From Pseudomonadota bacterium (GTDB lineage: Bacteria > Pseudomonadota > Alphaproteobacteria > Sphingomonadales > Sphingomonadaceae), in assembly GCA_023417515.1 (NCBI GenBank), contig JAEZFL010000082.1:1-61411 (forward strand): a stretch of DNA of 61,411 nt, read 5' to 3'. Shown one piece after another: positions 16,488 to 23,630 of this stretch. The notes under the pieces are model-generated. The model was not told where the DNA came from and made no database searches. It worked only from the letters and a program-made list of their open reading frames with translations. The position numbers and the translations under genes are program-made. How positions within the stretch are numbered: the stretch's first letter is position 1; every line of letters begins with the position of its first letter.

Positions 16488-17084
16488 ATGAATCTCGTTC
16501 AGCGCGCCATCAACATGATCACGCAGCCGCGGCCCGAATGGGCCCGGGTGGAGTCGGAGCCGGCGACCGTCGCCGGTCTGTTCACCGGCTATGCCGTGAT
16601 CCTGGCCTTGCTGCCGCTGGTCGGCCAGCTTCTCATGGGCCTGCTTTTCGCCGGCATGTTTGGCTTCACCTATTTCCTGGTGATGGGCATTGTCGGCTAT
16701 ATCGTTGGTCTGGCGGTCCTCTATGCGATGATCCTCATCGCCAATGCGCTGGCGCCGAGCTTCGGTGGAACGCGAAGCGACGTCGCGGCCGCGAAGCTGC
16801 TCATCTTTGCGGCGACCCCGATCTGGCTCGCGGGGCTGCTGGGCTTCATCCCGGGCATCAACATCATCGTCATGCTGGTCGGCTTCGGCTTCGCGGCCTA
16901 CCTGCTCTACATCGGCAGCACGATCGTCATGAAGGTCCCGGCGGACAAGGCGGCGGGCTACACTGCGGTCGTCATCATCATCTGGATCGTGGTTTCGTTC
17001 ATCGCGAGCGCGATCATCGGCGCCGTCGTCTTGTCGGCGGTCGTCGGTACGGCTGCGATCGGCGGCGGCATGATGTTGCGCTGA
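16488..17084 (+). CDS. Yip1-family integral membrane protein
   Basis: 198 residues with five strongly hydrophobic segments (about 30-60, 62-85, 100-125, 128-150 and 160-195) after a short cytoplasmic front (MNLVQRAINMITQPRPEW). The pattern, including the W at the end of the front segment and the glycine-rich helices, fits the bacterial YIP1 domain. Function in bacteria is not established. A strong ribosome site GGGAGGGGGT precedes the ATG. It is probably monocistronic, with a hairpin terminator after the stop. Confidence 0.8.
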   Translation: MNLVQRAINMITQPRPEWARVESEPATVAGLFTGYAVILALLPLVGQLLMGLLFAGMFGFTYFLVMGIVGYIVGLAVLYAMILIANALAPSFGGTRSDVAAAKLLIFAATPIWLAGLLGFIPGINIIVMLVGFGFAAYLLYIGSTIVMKVPADKAAGYTAVVIIIWIVVSFIASAIIGAVVLSAVVGTAAIGGGMMLR

Positions 17085-17126
17085 GCCAAAGCGGCGGCAT
17101 CGTCCGCCGGCAGGCGAAGTTAAATG

Positions 17127-17156
17127 ACGGGCCGTGGCCTTCGGGTCATGGCCCGT
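17127..17156 (+). terminator. Hairpin with TTCG loop after the Yip1 gene
   Basis: ACGGGCCGTGGCC, loop TTCG, GGTCATGGCCCGT: a 13-base-pair stem with two mismatched or wobble positions, 42 bases after the stop codon. The tail is TCGCATTTC rather than a clean T-tract, so strength is uncertain. Confidence 0.55.
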
Positions 17157-17174
17157 TCGCATTTCAATCCCTAG

Positions 17175-17714
17175 ATGAGGGCAATGGCGAAGCCGGGACG
17201 ATCGAACGACTGGGGATTTCCGCGCTGGCGCGGCTATGGCAGCGCGCGCGCGGCCGAGTCCGTGCGCCTGTGCGACCGCCATGGCTGCTCCGAGCCCGGC
17301 GACCGGCCGGCGCCGAAATCGCCCAACACCCGCGACCGCTGGTATTTCTGCGAAGCGCATGCGGCCGAGTACAATCGCAACTGGAATTATTTCGAGGGGC
17401 TCACCGCCGAGGCCGCGGCCGAGCGCGAGGCCGAGGAGCGGACCGGCGCAGACGCCTTCGCCAGCGCGAGCCATTATGGTTGGGGCGGGCCCGGCGACGG
17501 AACCCGCAGCCGCGACGAGATGCGCGCGCTCGAATTGCTAGAACTCGACGCCGACGCGGATTTCGAGGCGGTACGAATCGCCTATCGCCGCCTCGCCAAG
17601 GCCAACCACCCGGACACCAACCCGAACGACGCCGAAGCCGCCAAGCGCTTCCACGCCATCCAGGCCGCCTATGACGTGCTGAAGCGCGCCGAGGAGCGCA
17701 AGGGCGGCCTCTGA
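17175..17714 (+). CDS. J-domain co-chaperone-like protein
   Basis: 179 residues. The C-terminal 60 residues form a J domain: LELLELDADADFEAVRIAYRR, then AKANHPDTNP with the HPD tripeptide that stimulates DnaK, and FHAIQAAYDVLKRAEER. The N-terminal part (WGFPRWRGYG...RLCDRHGCSEPG...WYFCEAHAAEYN) carries two cysteine/histidine pairs that could bind zinc; it is a conserved but uncharacterised domain in related bacteria. An alternative start is ATG 17184. Confidence 0.88.
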   Translation: MRAMAKPGRSNDWGFPRWRGYGSARAAESVRLCDRHGCSEPGDRPAPKSPNTRDRWYFCEAHAAEYNRNWNYFEGLTAEAAAEREAEERTGADAFASASHYGWGGPGDGTRSRDEMRALELLELDADADFEAVRIAYRRLAKANHPDTNPNDAEAAKRFHAIQAAYDVLKRAEERKGGL

Positions 17715-17717
17715 ACC

Positions 17718-18158
17718 CTAGTCCGTGAACATGAAGGTGCCGGTCGCGTGGGCAACCGGGTCGGCCGGATCGCCGTCATGGGCAATGCCGCGGACGAAGG
17801 CGACGCTGCGGGTCACGGCATAGCATTCGCCGCGGCCGATCACCGTCCGTCCCGGGGTCGCCGGGCGGAGATAGTCGACGCGCAGGTCGAGGGTCGCCTG
17901 GTGGCGGAAGCGATCGAGCCGGCACCAGATCGCGACGCTGGTCGCCATGTCCATCAGGCTGATGATCGGCCCGGAGGCGATGATGCCGCTATCCGGCATG
18001 CCGACGAGCTTCTCGTCATAGGGCAGGCCAAGCTCCGCCCAATCCGGGCCATGGTCGACATAGAGGATGCCGAGCGTGCCGCCATGTCCGACGCGGCGCA
18101 CGTAGGACATGAAGCGCTTCGGATCGAAGCCTTCGGCGGGCAGCTTCGCCTCGGTCAC
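17718..18158 (-). CDS. PaaI-family hotdog thioesterase
   Basis: 146 residues from GTG 18158. The hotdog core is seen in DSGIIASGPIISLMDMATSVAIWC, where the D-M-A-T replaces the common D-x-x-x-x-x-A of PaaI enzymes, and in ATLDLRVDYLRPATPGRTVIGRGE. It hydrolyses an acyl-CoA of unknown chain. The start codon overlaps the sufE stop as GTGA, so the two are coupled on the minus strand. Confidence 0.85.
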   Translation of the reverse strand: MTEAKLPAEGFDPKRFMSYVRRVGHGGTLGILYVDHGPDWAELGLPYDEKLVGMPDSGIIASGPIISLMDMATSVAIWCRLDRFRHQATLDLRVDYLRPATPGRTVIGRGECYAVTRSVAFVRGIAHDGDPADPVAHATGTFMFTD

Positions 18159-18562
18159 GCCGCGAGCCGCGCGGCGGTCTCGCGCACCAGCGCGATCATG
18201 TTGGGAATGCCCTGGGTGCGGTTGGAGCTGAGCTGGTTTCTGAGGTCGAAGCGCGCCAGCGTGCCCTCGATGTCCATTGCCGCGATCTCGCCCGGGGCGC
18301 GGTCCTGAACTGCCAGCAGGACCAGGGCGACGATGCCCTTGGTGATCGCGGCATTGCTGTCGGCGAGGAAGTGAAGGCGGCCGTCGGCCTGAGGCACCGG
18401 ATAGACCCAGACGGCGGCCGAGCAGCCGCGTACCAGCGTCGCGTCGGTCTTGAGGGCGTCAGGCATCGGCTCCAGCGCTCGGCCGAGGTCGATCAGCAGC
18501 CGGTAGCGGTCGTCCGCATCCAGAAGCTCGTAATCGTCGTAGACGTCGTCGAGAGAAGGCAT
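18155..18562 (-). CDS. sufE: SufE-family sulfur acceptor protein
   Basis: 135 residues. The persulfide-accepting cysteine is C47 in LVRGCSAAVWV, and the front has YELLDADDRYRLLIDLGR as in SufE. It takes sulfur from the cysteine desulfurase SufS during iron-sulfur cluster assembly. The other suf genes are not in the window, so this is a stand-alone copy paired with a thioesterase. It could be a CsdE-like paralogue. Confidence 0.92.
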   Translation of the reverse strand: MPSLDDVYDDYELLDADDRYRLLIDLGRALEPMPDALKTDATLVRGCSAAVWVYPVPQADGRLHFLADSNAAITKGIVALVLLAVQDRAPGEIAAMDIEGTLARFDLRNQLSSNRTQGIPNMIALVRETAARLAA

Positions 18563-18606
18563 GCGCGCGCGTTAGCTTTTCTGTGGCTCCGCGTCATCAC
18601 CAGCCT

Positions 18607-18688
18607 GTCACTCTGAACTTGCTTCAGGGTCCATTTCTCCAAGCGCGCCGCGGCTCGCAAATGGATGCTGAAACAAGTTCAGCATGAC
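18607..18688. repeat. Palindromic intergenic repeat (family A, copy 2)
   Basis: CTCTGAACTTGCTTCAGGGT followed by CCAT on the left, mirrored by ATGGATGCTGAAACAAGTTC followed by AGCATGAC on the right. It separates sufE from the far end of the psp operon, both on the minus strand. It probably marks the operon boundary, as one stem arm extends within 10 bases of the last psp gene. Confidence 0.8.
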
Positions 18689-18697
18689 GAGGGAAGG

Positions 18698-18937
18698 TTA
18701 GCCGTCGACGCCGTTGGCGATCGCTTCCAGCCTGCGCACCCGCGCCTTGAGATCGGCAATCTCGATCCGCGCCGCCGGCGTCGGCGAGGCGGGGGATTGA
18801 TCCTGCGCCTCCAGTTCGGCGCGCTTCAGGCCGAGCCAGTCGGTCCAGCCGCGCAGCAGGGCCGCGACCACCAGCAGGAAGCCCGCCAGGCCGGCCACCG
18901 CCGCGATCATGGTCGTGAGCATCCCGTCCATCTCCAT
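18698..18937 (-). CDS. Small membrane coiled-coil protein, last gene of the psp operon
   Basis: 79 residues: a membrane helix (about 8-28, MLTTMIAAVAGLAGFLLVVAA) and a cytoplasmic helix ending ADLKARVRRLEAIANG. No named family is recognised, but the layout (one N-terminal helix, C-terminal coiled coil with R-x-x-x-LE-x-I) matches PspB and the three genes upstream. Five bases separate it from the preceding gene. A role in envelope stress is inferred from the operon only. Confidence 0.75.
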   Translation of the reverse strand: MEMDGMLTTMIAAVAGLAGFLLVVAALLRGWTDWLGLKRAELEAQDQSPASPTPAARIEIADLKARVRRLEAIANGVDG

Positions 18938-18942
18938 CCTCC

Positions 18943-19194
18943 TCAGCGGTCGCGCAGCCGCTCGAATTCCTGCTCCAGGCTGTGGTTGCGGTCGGTGGCG
19001 ATGCGCTCGAGCACCGCGAGCCGGTCCTTCAGCACCTTGATCTCCTCGCGCATCCGCTCGGTCTCGGCCGTGTCCTGGGGAGGAAGCGGGTTGCCATGGC
19101 GGTCCCGTCGAACGTTGTACTTCGCCCGCATCACCCCCGCGATCGACGTGATCAGGACGATCAGCACCACCATGATCGCGACATTGCTGCTCAT
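18943..19194 (-). CDS. Small membrane coiled-coil protein (PspB-like), psp operon
   Basis: 83 residues: a membrane helix at about 5-23 (VAIMVVLIVLITSIAGVM), a basic patch (RAKYNVRRDRHG), then a coiled coil ending KDRLAVLERIATDRNHSLEQ and FERLRD. The end shares the pattern R-L-x-x-x-ER-I-x-TD-x-x-x-x-L-x-x-E with the two genes upstream. It is preceded by a good ribosome site (AGGAGAGAAG). Function unknown; probably a partner or modulator of PspA/PspC. Confidence 0.78.
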   Translation of the reverse strand: MSSNVAIMVVLIVLITSIAGVMRAKYNVRRDRHGNPLPPQDTAETERMREEIKVLKDRLAVLERIATDRNHSLEQEFERLRDR

Positions 19195-19224
19195 GTTCTT
19201 CTCTCCTGAATGCGCATGCGCCGG

Positions 19225-19503
19225 TCAGTTCAGCGGCTTGTCGCGAAGCGCCTCGATCTGGTCGGCCACTTCGATTCCCTTGTCGGTGATGATCCGCTCG
19301 AGCACCCGCACGCGCTGCTCCAACCGTTCGGTGTGGGCCGCATATTGGGCTGCCTTCTCGGCGGTGTTGTGCGACATCAGCTCCAGCTCGCGTTCCTTGA
19401 ACTTGAGCTTGCGCTTGTGGATGTCCGCCCAGATGCCGCCGATCACGGGAATGCCGACCACGATCACGAAAAAGAGCAGCGCGAAGATCTTGCCGTCCAT
19501 CAC
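19225..19503 (-). CDS. Small membrane coiled-coil protein (PspB-like), psp operon
   Basis: 92 residues. The membrane helix (KIFALLFFVIVVGIPVIGGI, 5-24) is followed by a highly charged helix (HKRKLKFKERELELM) and by a coiled coil ending RVRVLERIITDKGIEVADQI then EALRD. It shares the C-terminal motif with the genes on both sides, which suggests tandem duplication. Seven bases separate it from the gene upstream. Confidence 0.78.
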   Translation of the reverse strand: MMDGKIFALLFFVIVVGIPVIGGIWADIHKRKLKFKERELELMSHNTAEKAAQYAAHTERLEQRVRVLERIITDKGIEVADQIEALRDKPLN

Positions 19504-19510
19504 AACCCCC

Positions 19511-19837
19511 TCAATTCTTGGTCAGGCGAAGCGCGTCGATCTCCTGTGACAGCCGGTGGCTGTCGTCGGTGACGATCCGCTCGACATTGGCGAGCCGGTC
19601 CTTGACCGAACCGAGCTCGGCGCGGAGCTGCGCATTCTCCTGGGAAAGCAGCTTGATCCGCTCCATCGCCTCGTCATTCTTCTTGGGATAGACGGCCTGG
19701 CCCCAGGCCCCGTCGAGCGGATAGCCGTTCTTGATCCTGAGCCAGGTGGTCAGCACCCAGCCGCCGATTCCGAGCGCCGCCATGATCGCGATGAACGGGA
19801 AGATGGTCTGGAAGAATGCAAGCTTGTCGGGGTCCAC
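19511..19837 (-). CDS. Small membrane coiled-coil protein (PspB-like), psp operon, GTG start
   Basis: 108 residues read from GTG 19837, chosen because a strong ribosome site (AGGAG, 7 bases upstream) precedes it and the N terminus (MDPDKLAFFQTIFPFIAIMA) then begins with a membrane helix. A longer open frame upstream overlaps pspC and looks non-coding. The coiled coil ends VKDRLANVERIVTDDSHRL and SQEIDALR, the clearest version of the operon's shared motif. Function unknown. Confidence 0.8.
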   Translation of the reverse strand: MDPDKLAFFQTIFPFIAIMAALGIGGWVLTTWLRIKNGYPLDGAWGQAVYPKKNDEAMERIKLLSQENAQLRAELGSVKDRLANVERIVTDDSHRLSQEIDALRLTKN

Positions 19838-19860
19838 GGGCAGTCTCCTGAAGAAGAAGG

Positions 19861-20241
19861 TCAGCGCAGGCTGTCGATCTCGCGGGCGAGACGACGGTCG
19901 GGGCTGGTGAGATAGGTCTCGACGTCGGCGAGGCGGCGGTCGATCTCGCGGAAACGGGCGCGCACCATGCGGGCGCTGCGCTTCGGATTCTTGCGCACCT
20001 TCTGCCAGAATTCCTTCTCGGCCGGCGCCAGCTCGTCGAGCTCGCGCGGGCGGTTCGGCGCCATGAAGGCGATGAGGAAATAAGCGAGCAGGACCAGCGG
20101 CCCGATCACGAACGGGCTGACCACGGTGCCGATCCGCACCATCGTGACGTCGACGCCCCAATAATCGGCGATTCCGGCGCAGACGCCGAGGAACTTGCCG
20201 TGCTCCTTGTCGAGATAGAAGCGGGTGTTCTGGCCAGCCAT
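19861..20241 (-). CDS. pspC: Phage shock protein C-like membrane regulator
   Basis: 126 residues. The PspC domain is clear: FYLDKEHGKFLGVCAGIADYWGVD, then VRIGTVV and a hydrophobic helix (FVIGPLVLLAYFLIAFMAP). The C-terminal tail (REIDRRLADVETYLTSPDRR, LAREIDSLR) carries the same motif as the four small proteins downstream. In E. coli PspC relays membrane stress to PspA with PspB. Its ATG overlaps the pspB stop by one base. Start ATG 20241. Confidence 0.92.
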   Translation of the reverse strand: MAGQNTRFYLDKEHGKFLGVCAGIADYWGVDVTMVRIGTVVSPFVIGPLVLLAYFLIAFMAPNRPRELDELAPAEKEFWQKVRKNPKRSARMVRARFREIDRRLADVETYLTSPDRRLAREIDSLR

Positions 20242-20558
20242 CACATGCGCTCCTGACGGGTCGTCGCGCTGCTGCGGCGCGGTTCGAAATCGCTGACGGC
20301 GGGCTTCTCCAGGCTCGGCCTGGCGAGGTCGTGCCCGACCGGGTGCCATCCGGGATTGTCGGCCTGCATGATCCGGTCGATCGTGTTCATTCGCTCCTCG
20401 AGGCGGCGGGCGAGCTCGTAAAGCTCGTCGAGCATCTTCTCATCCTCGCCGGTGAGGCTCGAATTGACCTTCCACTTGGTGACATAATGGAGGATCAGCC
20501 ACGGCAGCGCGACGAACAGGATCGGCATGACGATCAGGGGGATAAGCACGTCTTCCAT
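20241..20558 (-). CDS. pspB: Phage shock protein B-like
   Basis: 105 residues. The membrane helix (MEDVLIPLIVMPILFVALPW) and the following LILHYVTKWK and helix LDELYELARRLEERMNTIDR match PspB, but the C-terminal 40 residues (DNPGWHPVGHDLARPSLEKP and onward) extend beyond the usual 75-residue protein. The start at ATG 20558 lies 4 bases after pspA. With PspC it senses membrane stress. Confidence 0.88.
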   Translation of the reverse strand: MEDVLIPLIVMPILFVALPWLILHYVTKWKVNSSLTGEDEKMLDELYELARRLEERMNTIDRIMQADNPGWHPVGHDLARPSLEKPAVSDFEPRRSSATTRQERM

Positions 20559-20562
20559 TTGA

Positions 20563-21258
20563 TCATCCCTCCTGCTTGGAGTCGCCGCCATTGGTGCGGC
20601 GGGCAAGCGAGGCTTTCAGCGCCTCCAGCTCCGCGTCGACCTTGTCGGCATTCCTGAGTTCCGCGATCTCGTCGTCGAGGCTCTTGGGTCCGGCGCCGAG
20701 GCTCAGCGCGTCGGCCTCGCCCTCGGCGAGATCGGCATGGCGCTCGAGCACGTCGAAGCGCGAAAAGGCCTCGTCCACCTTCGGGCCGGCATACATTTCG
20801 CGCATGCGCGTGCGGTTCTGCGCGCTCTCCATGCGGGTCATGATCGCATTCTGGCGGGTGCGGGCCTCGCGAAGCTTGTTCTGGAGCTTGGCGATGTCGG
20901 CCTCGGACGCGCGCAGAGCATCGTCGAGCACCTCGATCTCGGCCTTGAGCTGGTCGGCGAGGTCCGCGGCCTTCTGCTTCTCGAACAACGCGGCCTTGGC
21001 GAGATCCTCGCGGTCCTTCGACAGCGCGAGCTCGGCCTTCTCGACCCAGCTGTCCTGGACCCGGTCAAGCTTGGTGATCTGGCGGCGCATCTCCTTCTGG
21101 TCGGCGATCGTGCGCGCAGCAGACGCGCGCACCTCGACCAGGGTTTCCTCCATCTCCATGATGATCATCCGGATCATCTTGGACGGGTCCTCGGCCTTGT
21201 CGAGCAGGTCGGTGACGTTCGCGGCGATGATGTCGCGGGTCCGCGAAAAAATTCCCAT
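20563..21258 (-). CDS. pspA: Phage shock protein A, membrane-stabilising ESCRT-III-like protein
   Basis: 231 residues, almost entirely coiled coil. The amphipathic front MGIFSRTRDIIAANVTDLLD and DPSKMIRMIIMEMEETLVEVR are conserved in the PspA/IM30 family. PspA binds the inner face of a damaged membrane and, when not recruited, inhibits PspF. Start ATG 21258; an upstream in-frame extension to 21366 lacks support. It is 94 bases downstream of a small ORF behind the sigma-54 promoter. Confidence 0.95.
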   Translation of the reverse strand: MGIFSRTRDIIAANVTDLLDKAEDPSKMIRMIIMEMEETLVEVRASAARTIADQKEMRRQITKLDRVQDSWVEKAELALSKDREDLAKAALFEKQKAADLADQLKAEIEVLDDALRASEADIAKLQNKLREARTRQNAIMTRMESAQNRTRMREMYAGPKVDEAFSRFDVLERHADLAEGEADALSLGAGPKSLDDEIAELRNADKVDAELEALKASLARRTNGGDSKQEG

Positions 21259-21352
21259 GAACACAGGCTCCTTCAAAATCTTGTGCAGGGAGGGCCCGGC
21301 ACCCGGCGCGTCCGCCGACCGGTACACTCCCCTATAGGGCAGCTTGCGGGCC

Positions 21353-21484
21353 TCAGGCAGCGACATTCGCCACCTGCGACACCGCGGCGACCGGCTCCAG
21401 CGTCGAGTCCCAGCCGCCCGCGGTCACGGCCGCGACGACCGTGATCAGGCTGGCGAAGGTAACGAGGCGAGTGAAGCCGGTCAC
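21353..21484 (-). CDS. Small single-helix membrane protein, first gene of the psp operon
   Basis: 43 residues from GTG 21484: a hydrophobic segment (VTFASLITVVAAVTAGGW) framed by a short charged front (MTGFTR) and a polar tail. A ribosome site GGGAGG lies 8 bases before the GTG. It starts 60 bases downstream of the sigma-54 promoter and is therefore expected to be the first translated product of the psp transcript. It is not similar to any small Psp protein I recognise (PspD and PspG are possible functional analogues). Confidence 0.6.
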   Translation of the reverse strand: MTGFTRLVTFASLITVVAAVTAGGWDSTLEPVAAVSQVANVAA

Positions 21485-21543
21485 GTGAAGTTCCTCCCTG
21501 AACATCGAGCCCGCTCGTTGCTGGTGCGGCTCGCCAATGGTTC

Positions 21544-21559
21544 AGCAAGGGGCGTGCCA
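21544..21559 (-). promoter_or_regulatory. Sigma-54 (-24/-12) promoter of the psp operon
   Basis: On the minus strand the sequence reads TGGCACGCCCCTTGCT, an exact match to the sigma-54 consensus TGGCAC-N5-TTGC with the correct 10-base spacing between GG and GC. It lies 60 bases before the first psp gene and opposite divergent pspF, whose product is the sigma-54 activator. Transcription should start about 12 bases downstream, near 21533. PspF sites are expected between here and 21662. Confidence 0.88.
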
Positions 21560-21662
21560 GTTGGCGGCAAGCCGTGGGAATCGGGGGGAAAGTGACAACT
21601 TGCGGGCCCGTGGCGGCACAAAGAAGTTGCCAAGTACTGGGATTCTGCGCCAAGCTTCGGGA

Positions 21663-22703
21663 ATGGAGCGGGCAACGCAGCTGGTGGGGCAGGCCACCTC
21701 TTTCCTCGACGCGGTCGAGCGCGCCAGCCGCGCGGCGCCGCTCGACCGGCCGGTGCTGGTGATCGGCGAGCGCGGCACCGGCAAGGAGCTGATCGCCGAA
21801 CGTCTCCACCACCTTTCCTCCCGCTGGGACGGCCCGCTCATTACCATGAATTGCGCGGCGCTGCCCGAGACTCTGATCGAGGCCGAGTTGTTCGGTCACG
21901 AAGCCGGCGCCTTCACCGGCGCCGCCAAGGCGCGGCCCGGCCGCTTCGAGGAAGCCGACGGCGGCACTCTGTTCCTCGACGAGCTGGCGACCCTGTCGAG
22001 CCCGGCGCAGGACCGGCTCCTGCGCGCCATCGAATATGGCGAGGTCACCCGAATCGGCGCGTCCAAGCCGCTCCGAGTCGACGTCCGAATCGTCGCCGCG
22101 ACCAACGAGCACCTGCCGAGGCTCGTCGACGAATCGCGGTTCCGCGCCGACCTGCTCGACCGCCTGTCGTTCGAGGTCGTCACCCTGCCGCCGCTTCGCC
22201 ACCGCGAGAGCGATATCCCCGTCCTCGCCGACCATTTCGGCCGGCGAATGGCGATGGAGCTGGAATGGGAGGTGTGGCCGGGCTTCAGCGAGCGCGTGAG
22301 CGAGCGAATGCTTTCCTACGAATGGCCCGGCAATATCCGCGAGCTCAAGAACGTCATCGAGCGCGCGGTCTATCGCTGGGGCGTACCGGACTCGCCGATC
22401 GACGAGATCAGCTTCGATCCCTTCGCCTCGCCCTGGGCGCCCGCTCCGAGCGGGCCGCGCCCCAAGGCGGAGCCCGAAGCCATCGCTGCCGGGGAGCAGC
22501 AGGTGTTGCCGCCGCTGCCTGCGCCCAGCGGCTACGACCCCGGCGACTGCGCGGACTTCCGCCTCGCCGTCGCGGAGTACGAGAAAGCGATCCTCGCCGC
22601 GGCTCTGGAGAAATGCCGCTGGAACCAGCGCGCCGCCGCCCAGGCCCTGAAGCTCACCTACGATCAGCTAAGGCACGCCCTGAGGCGCCACGAACTGCAA
22701 TGA
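21663..22703 (+). CDS. pspF: Sigma-54-dependent activator PspF
   Basis: 346 residues. The AAA+ domain begins at once with no regulatory domain, as in PspF: Walker A GERGTGKE (35-42), the sigma-54 contact loop GAFTGA (82-87), Walker B GGTLFLDEL (about 100-108) and the R-fingers further on. The C terminus has a Fis-type helix-turn-helix (NQRAAAQALKLTYDQLRHAL). A proline-rich linker (about 250-290) separates the domains. It activates the divergent psp promoter and is held off by PspA. Start ATG 21663 gives the family's usual front (VGQATSFLDAVERA). Confidence 0.95.
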   Translation: MERATQLVGQATSFLDAVERASRAAPLDRPVLVIGERGTGKELIAERLHHLSSRWDGPLITMNCAALPETLIEAELFGHEAGAFTGAAKARPGRFEEADGGTLFLDELATLSSPAQDRLLRAIEYGEVTRIGASKPLRVDVRIVAATNEHLPRLVDESRFRADLLDRLSFEVVTLPPLRHRESDIPVLADHFGRRMAMELEWEVWPGFSERVSERMLSYEWPGNIRELKNVIERAVYRWGVPDSPIDEISFDPFASPWAPAPSGPRPKAEPEAIAAGEQQVLPPLPAPSGYDPGDCADFRLAVAEYEKAILAAALEKCRWNQRAAAQALKLTYDQLRHALRRHELQ

Positions 22704-22710
22704 GCTTAAG

Positions 22711-22735
22711 CCCCTCCTTTGCACGGAGGGGAGTT
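22711..22735 (+). terminator. Hairpin between convergent pspF and the RDD gene
   Basis: CCCCTCC, loop TTTGCAC, GGAGGGG, followed by AGTTTTC. A seven-pair GC stem with a short T run, placed 8 bases after the pspF stop and just before the end of the RDD gene on the other strand. It resembles the CCCCTCC element family. Confidence 0.55.
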
Positions 22736-22736
22736 T

Positions 22737-23630
22737 TCAGCGGTCGTGCTTGTCGGCGCGGCGTTTGCCGAACAGCAGGCCGCGTTCCATGTGGGCTCGG
22801 GTCTCGCGATAATAAGCGGACAAGAACTCGTAATCATCCCCCGGGCCCCAGAAGCCGATCTTGTTCCGGATCGTGTCGGCGACCAGGCGAAGGGTCTCGG
22901 GTTGGCCGTCGCGGAGGACCTGCTCGAGGGTCTGCAACTCGTACACGCCGTACGCGTCGAGCTGCTCCCTGGTGAACTGGCCGCCGCTGGCCTCGACGAG
23001 TGGGGCGTAGGCGACGAGGTCGTAGCTCAAATTGCGCTTGGGGATGTTCACGACCCAGGTGCCGGCGAGGAGGTCGCCGACGCGCAGGCGGTCCTTGTTG
23101 AAGAAGGGGAAGAGGGTGAAGACCAGCACCCACAGCACCCCGCCCCAGGCGAGCAGGGCGTCGCCGCTGTCGGTCTCGACCGCCGCATAGATGAGGTAGG
23201 AGAGCGGCAGATAAAGCTCGACCTCGCGCATCAGGTTGCGCGCGACGACGCTCTCGCTGGTCAGCCGCTCGCCGCTCCGCGCGACCACGCGCAGGCCGAA
23301 GGCGCGCTTGCCCCAGGTCGCGGCGCGGGTGCCCGCCTCGAACAGGATGAAGTAGAAATTGCGGATCAGGAAGAAGCCGAGCAGCCACACCACGCCGACG
23401 AACTCCAGCGCCCATTCGCCGCCGCCCGAGGCGCTGAAGCCGACCGCCGAGAAGACCGCGGCCAAAGTCAGCACGATCAGCGCCAGGAACATGATCAGCA
23501 GGTCGATGATGAACGCGCCGACCCGCTGGCCGCCGGTGGCGAGGCCGAGGCTGAGGTCGACTCCTTCCGGCGTGACCAGGCTACGCCGGTCGCGAGCCGC
23601 GTGAGGACCGAGAACGTGCGCCTCAGCCAT
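22737..23630 (-). CDS. RDD-domain membrane protein
   Basis: 297 residues. The RDD domain has RVGAFIIDLLIMFLALIVLT with the R-and-D pair, later AGTRAATWGKRAFGLRV, and four hydrophobic segments. The C-terminal 90 residues are a soluble, uncharacterised extension. It is the last gene of a six-gene minus-strand operon around a MoxR ATPase; its start overlaps the SpoIIM-like gene by 8 bases. RDD proteins are thought to be transport-related; function here is unknown. Confidence 0.85.
   Translation of the reverse strand: MAEAHVLGPHAARDRRSLVTPEGVDLSLGLATGGQRVGAFIIDLLIMFLALIVLTLAAVFSAVGFSASGGGEWALEFVGVVWLLGFFLIRNFYFILFEAGTRAATWGKRAFGLRVVARSGERLTSESVVARNLMREVELYLPLSYLIYAAVETDSGDALLAWGGVLWVLVFTLFPFFNKDRLRVGDLLAGTWVVNIPKRNLSYDLVAYAPLVEASGGQFTREQLDAYGVYELQTLEQVLRDGQPETLRLVADTIRNKIGFWGPGDDYEFLSAYYRETRAHMERGLLFGKRRADKHDR

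Noticed and set aside
21618..21645. Possible sigma-54 promoter toward pspF (GGCACAAAGAAGTTGCC)
   Set aside because: The spacing between the GG and GC is two bases too long, unlike the perfect element on the other strand at 21544-21559.
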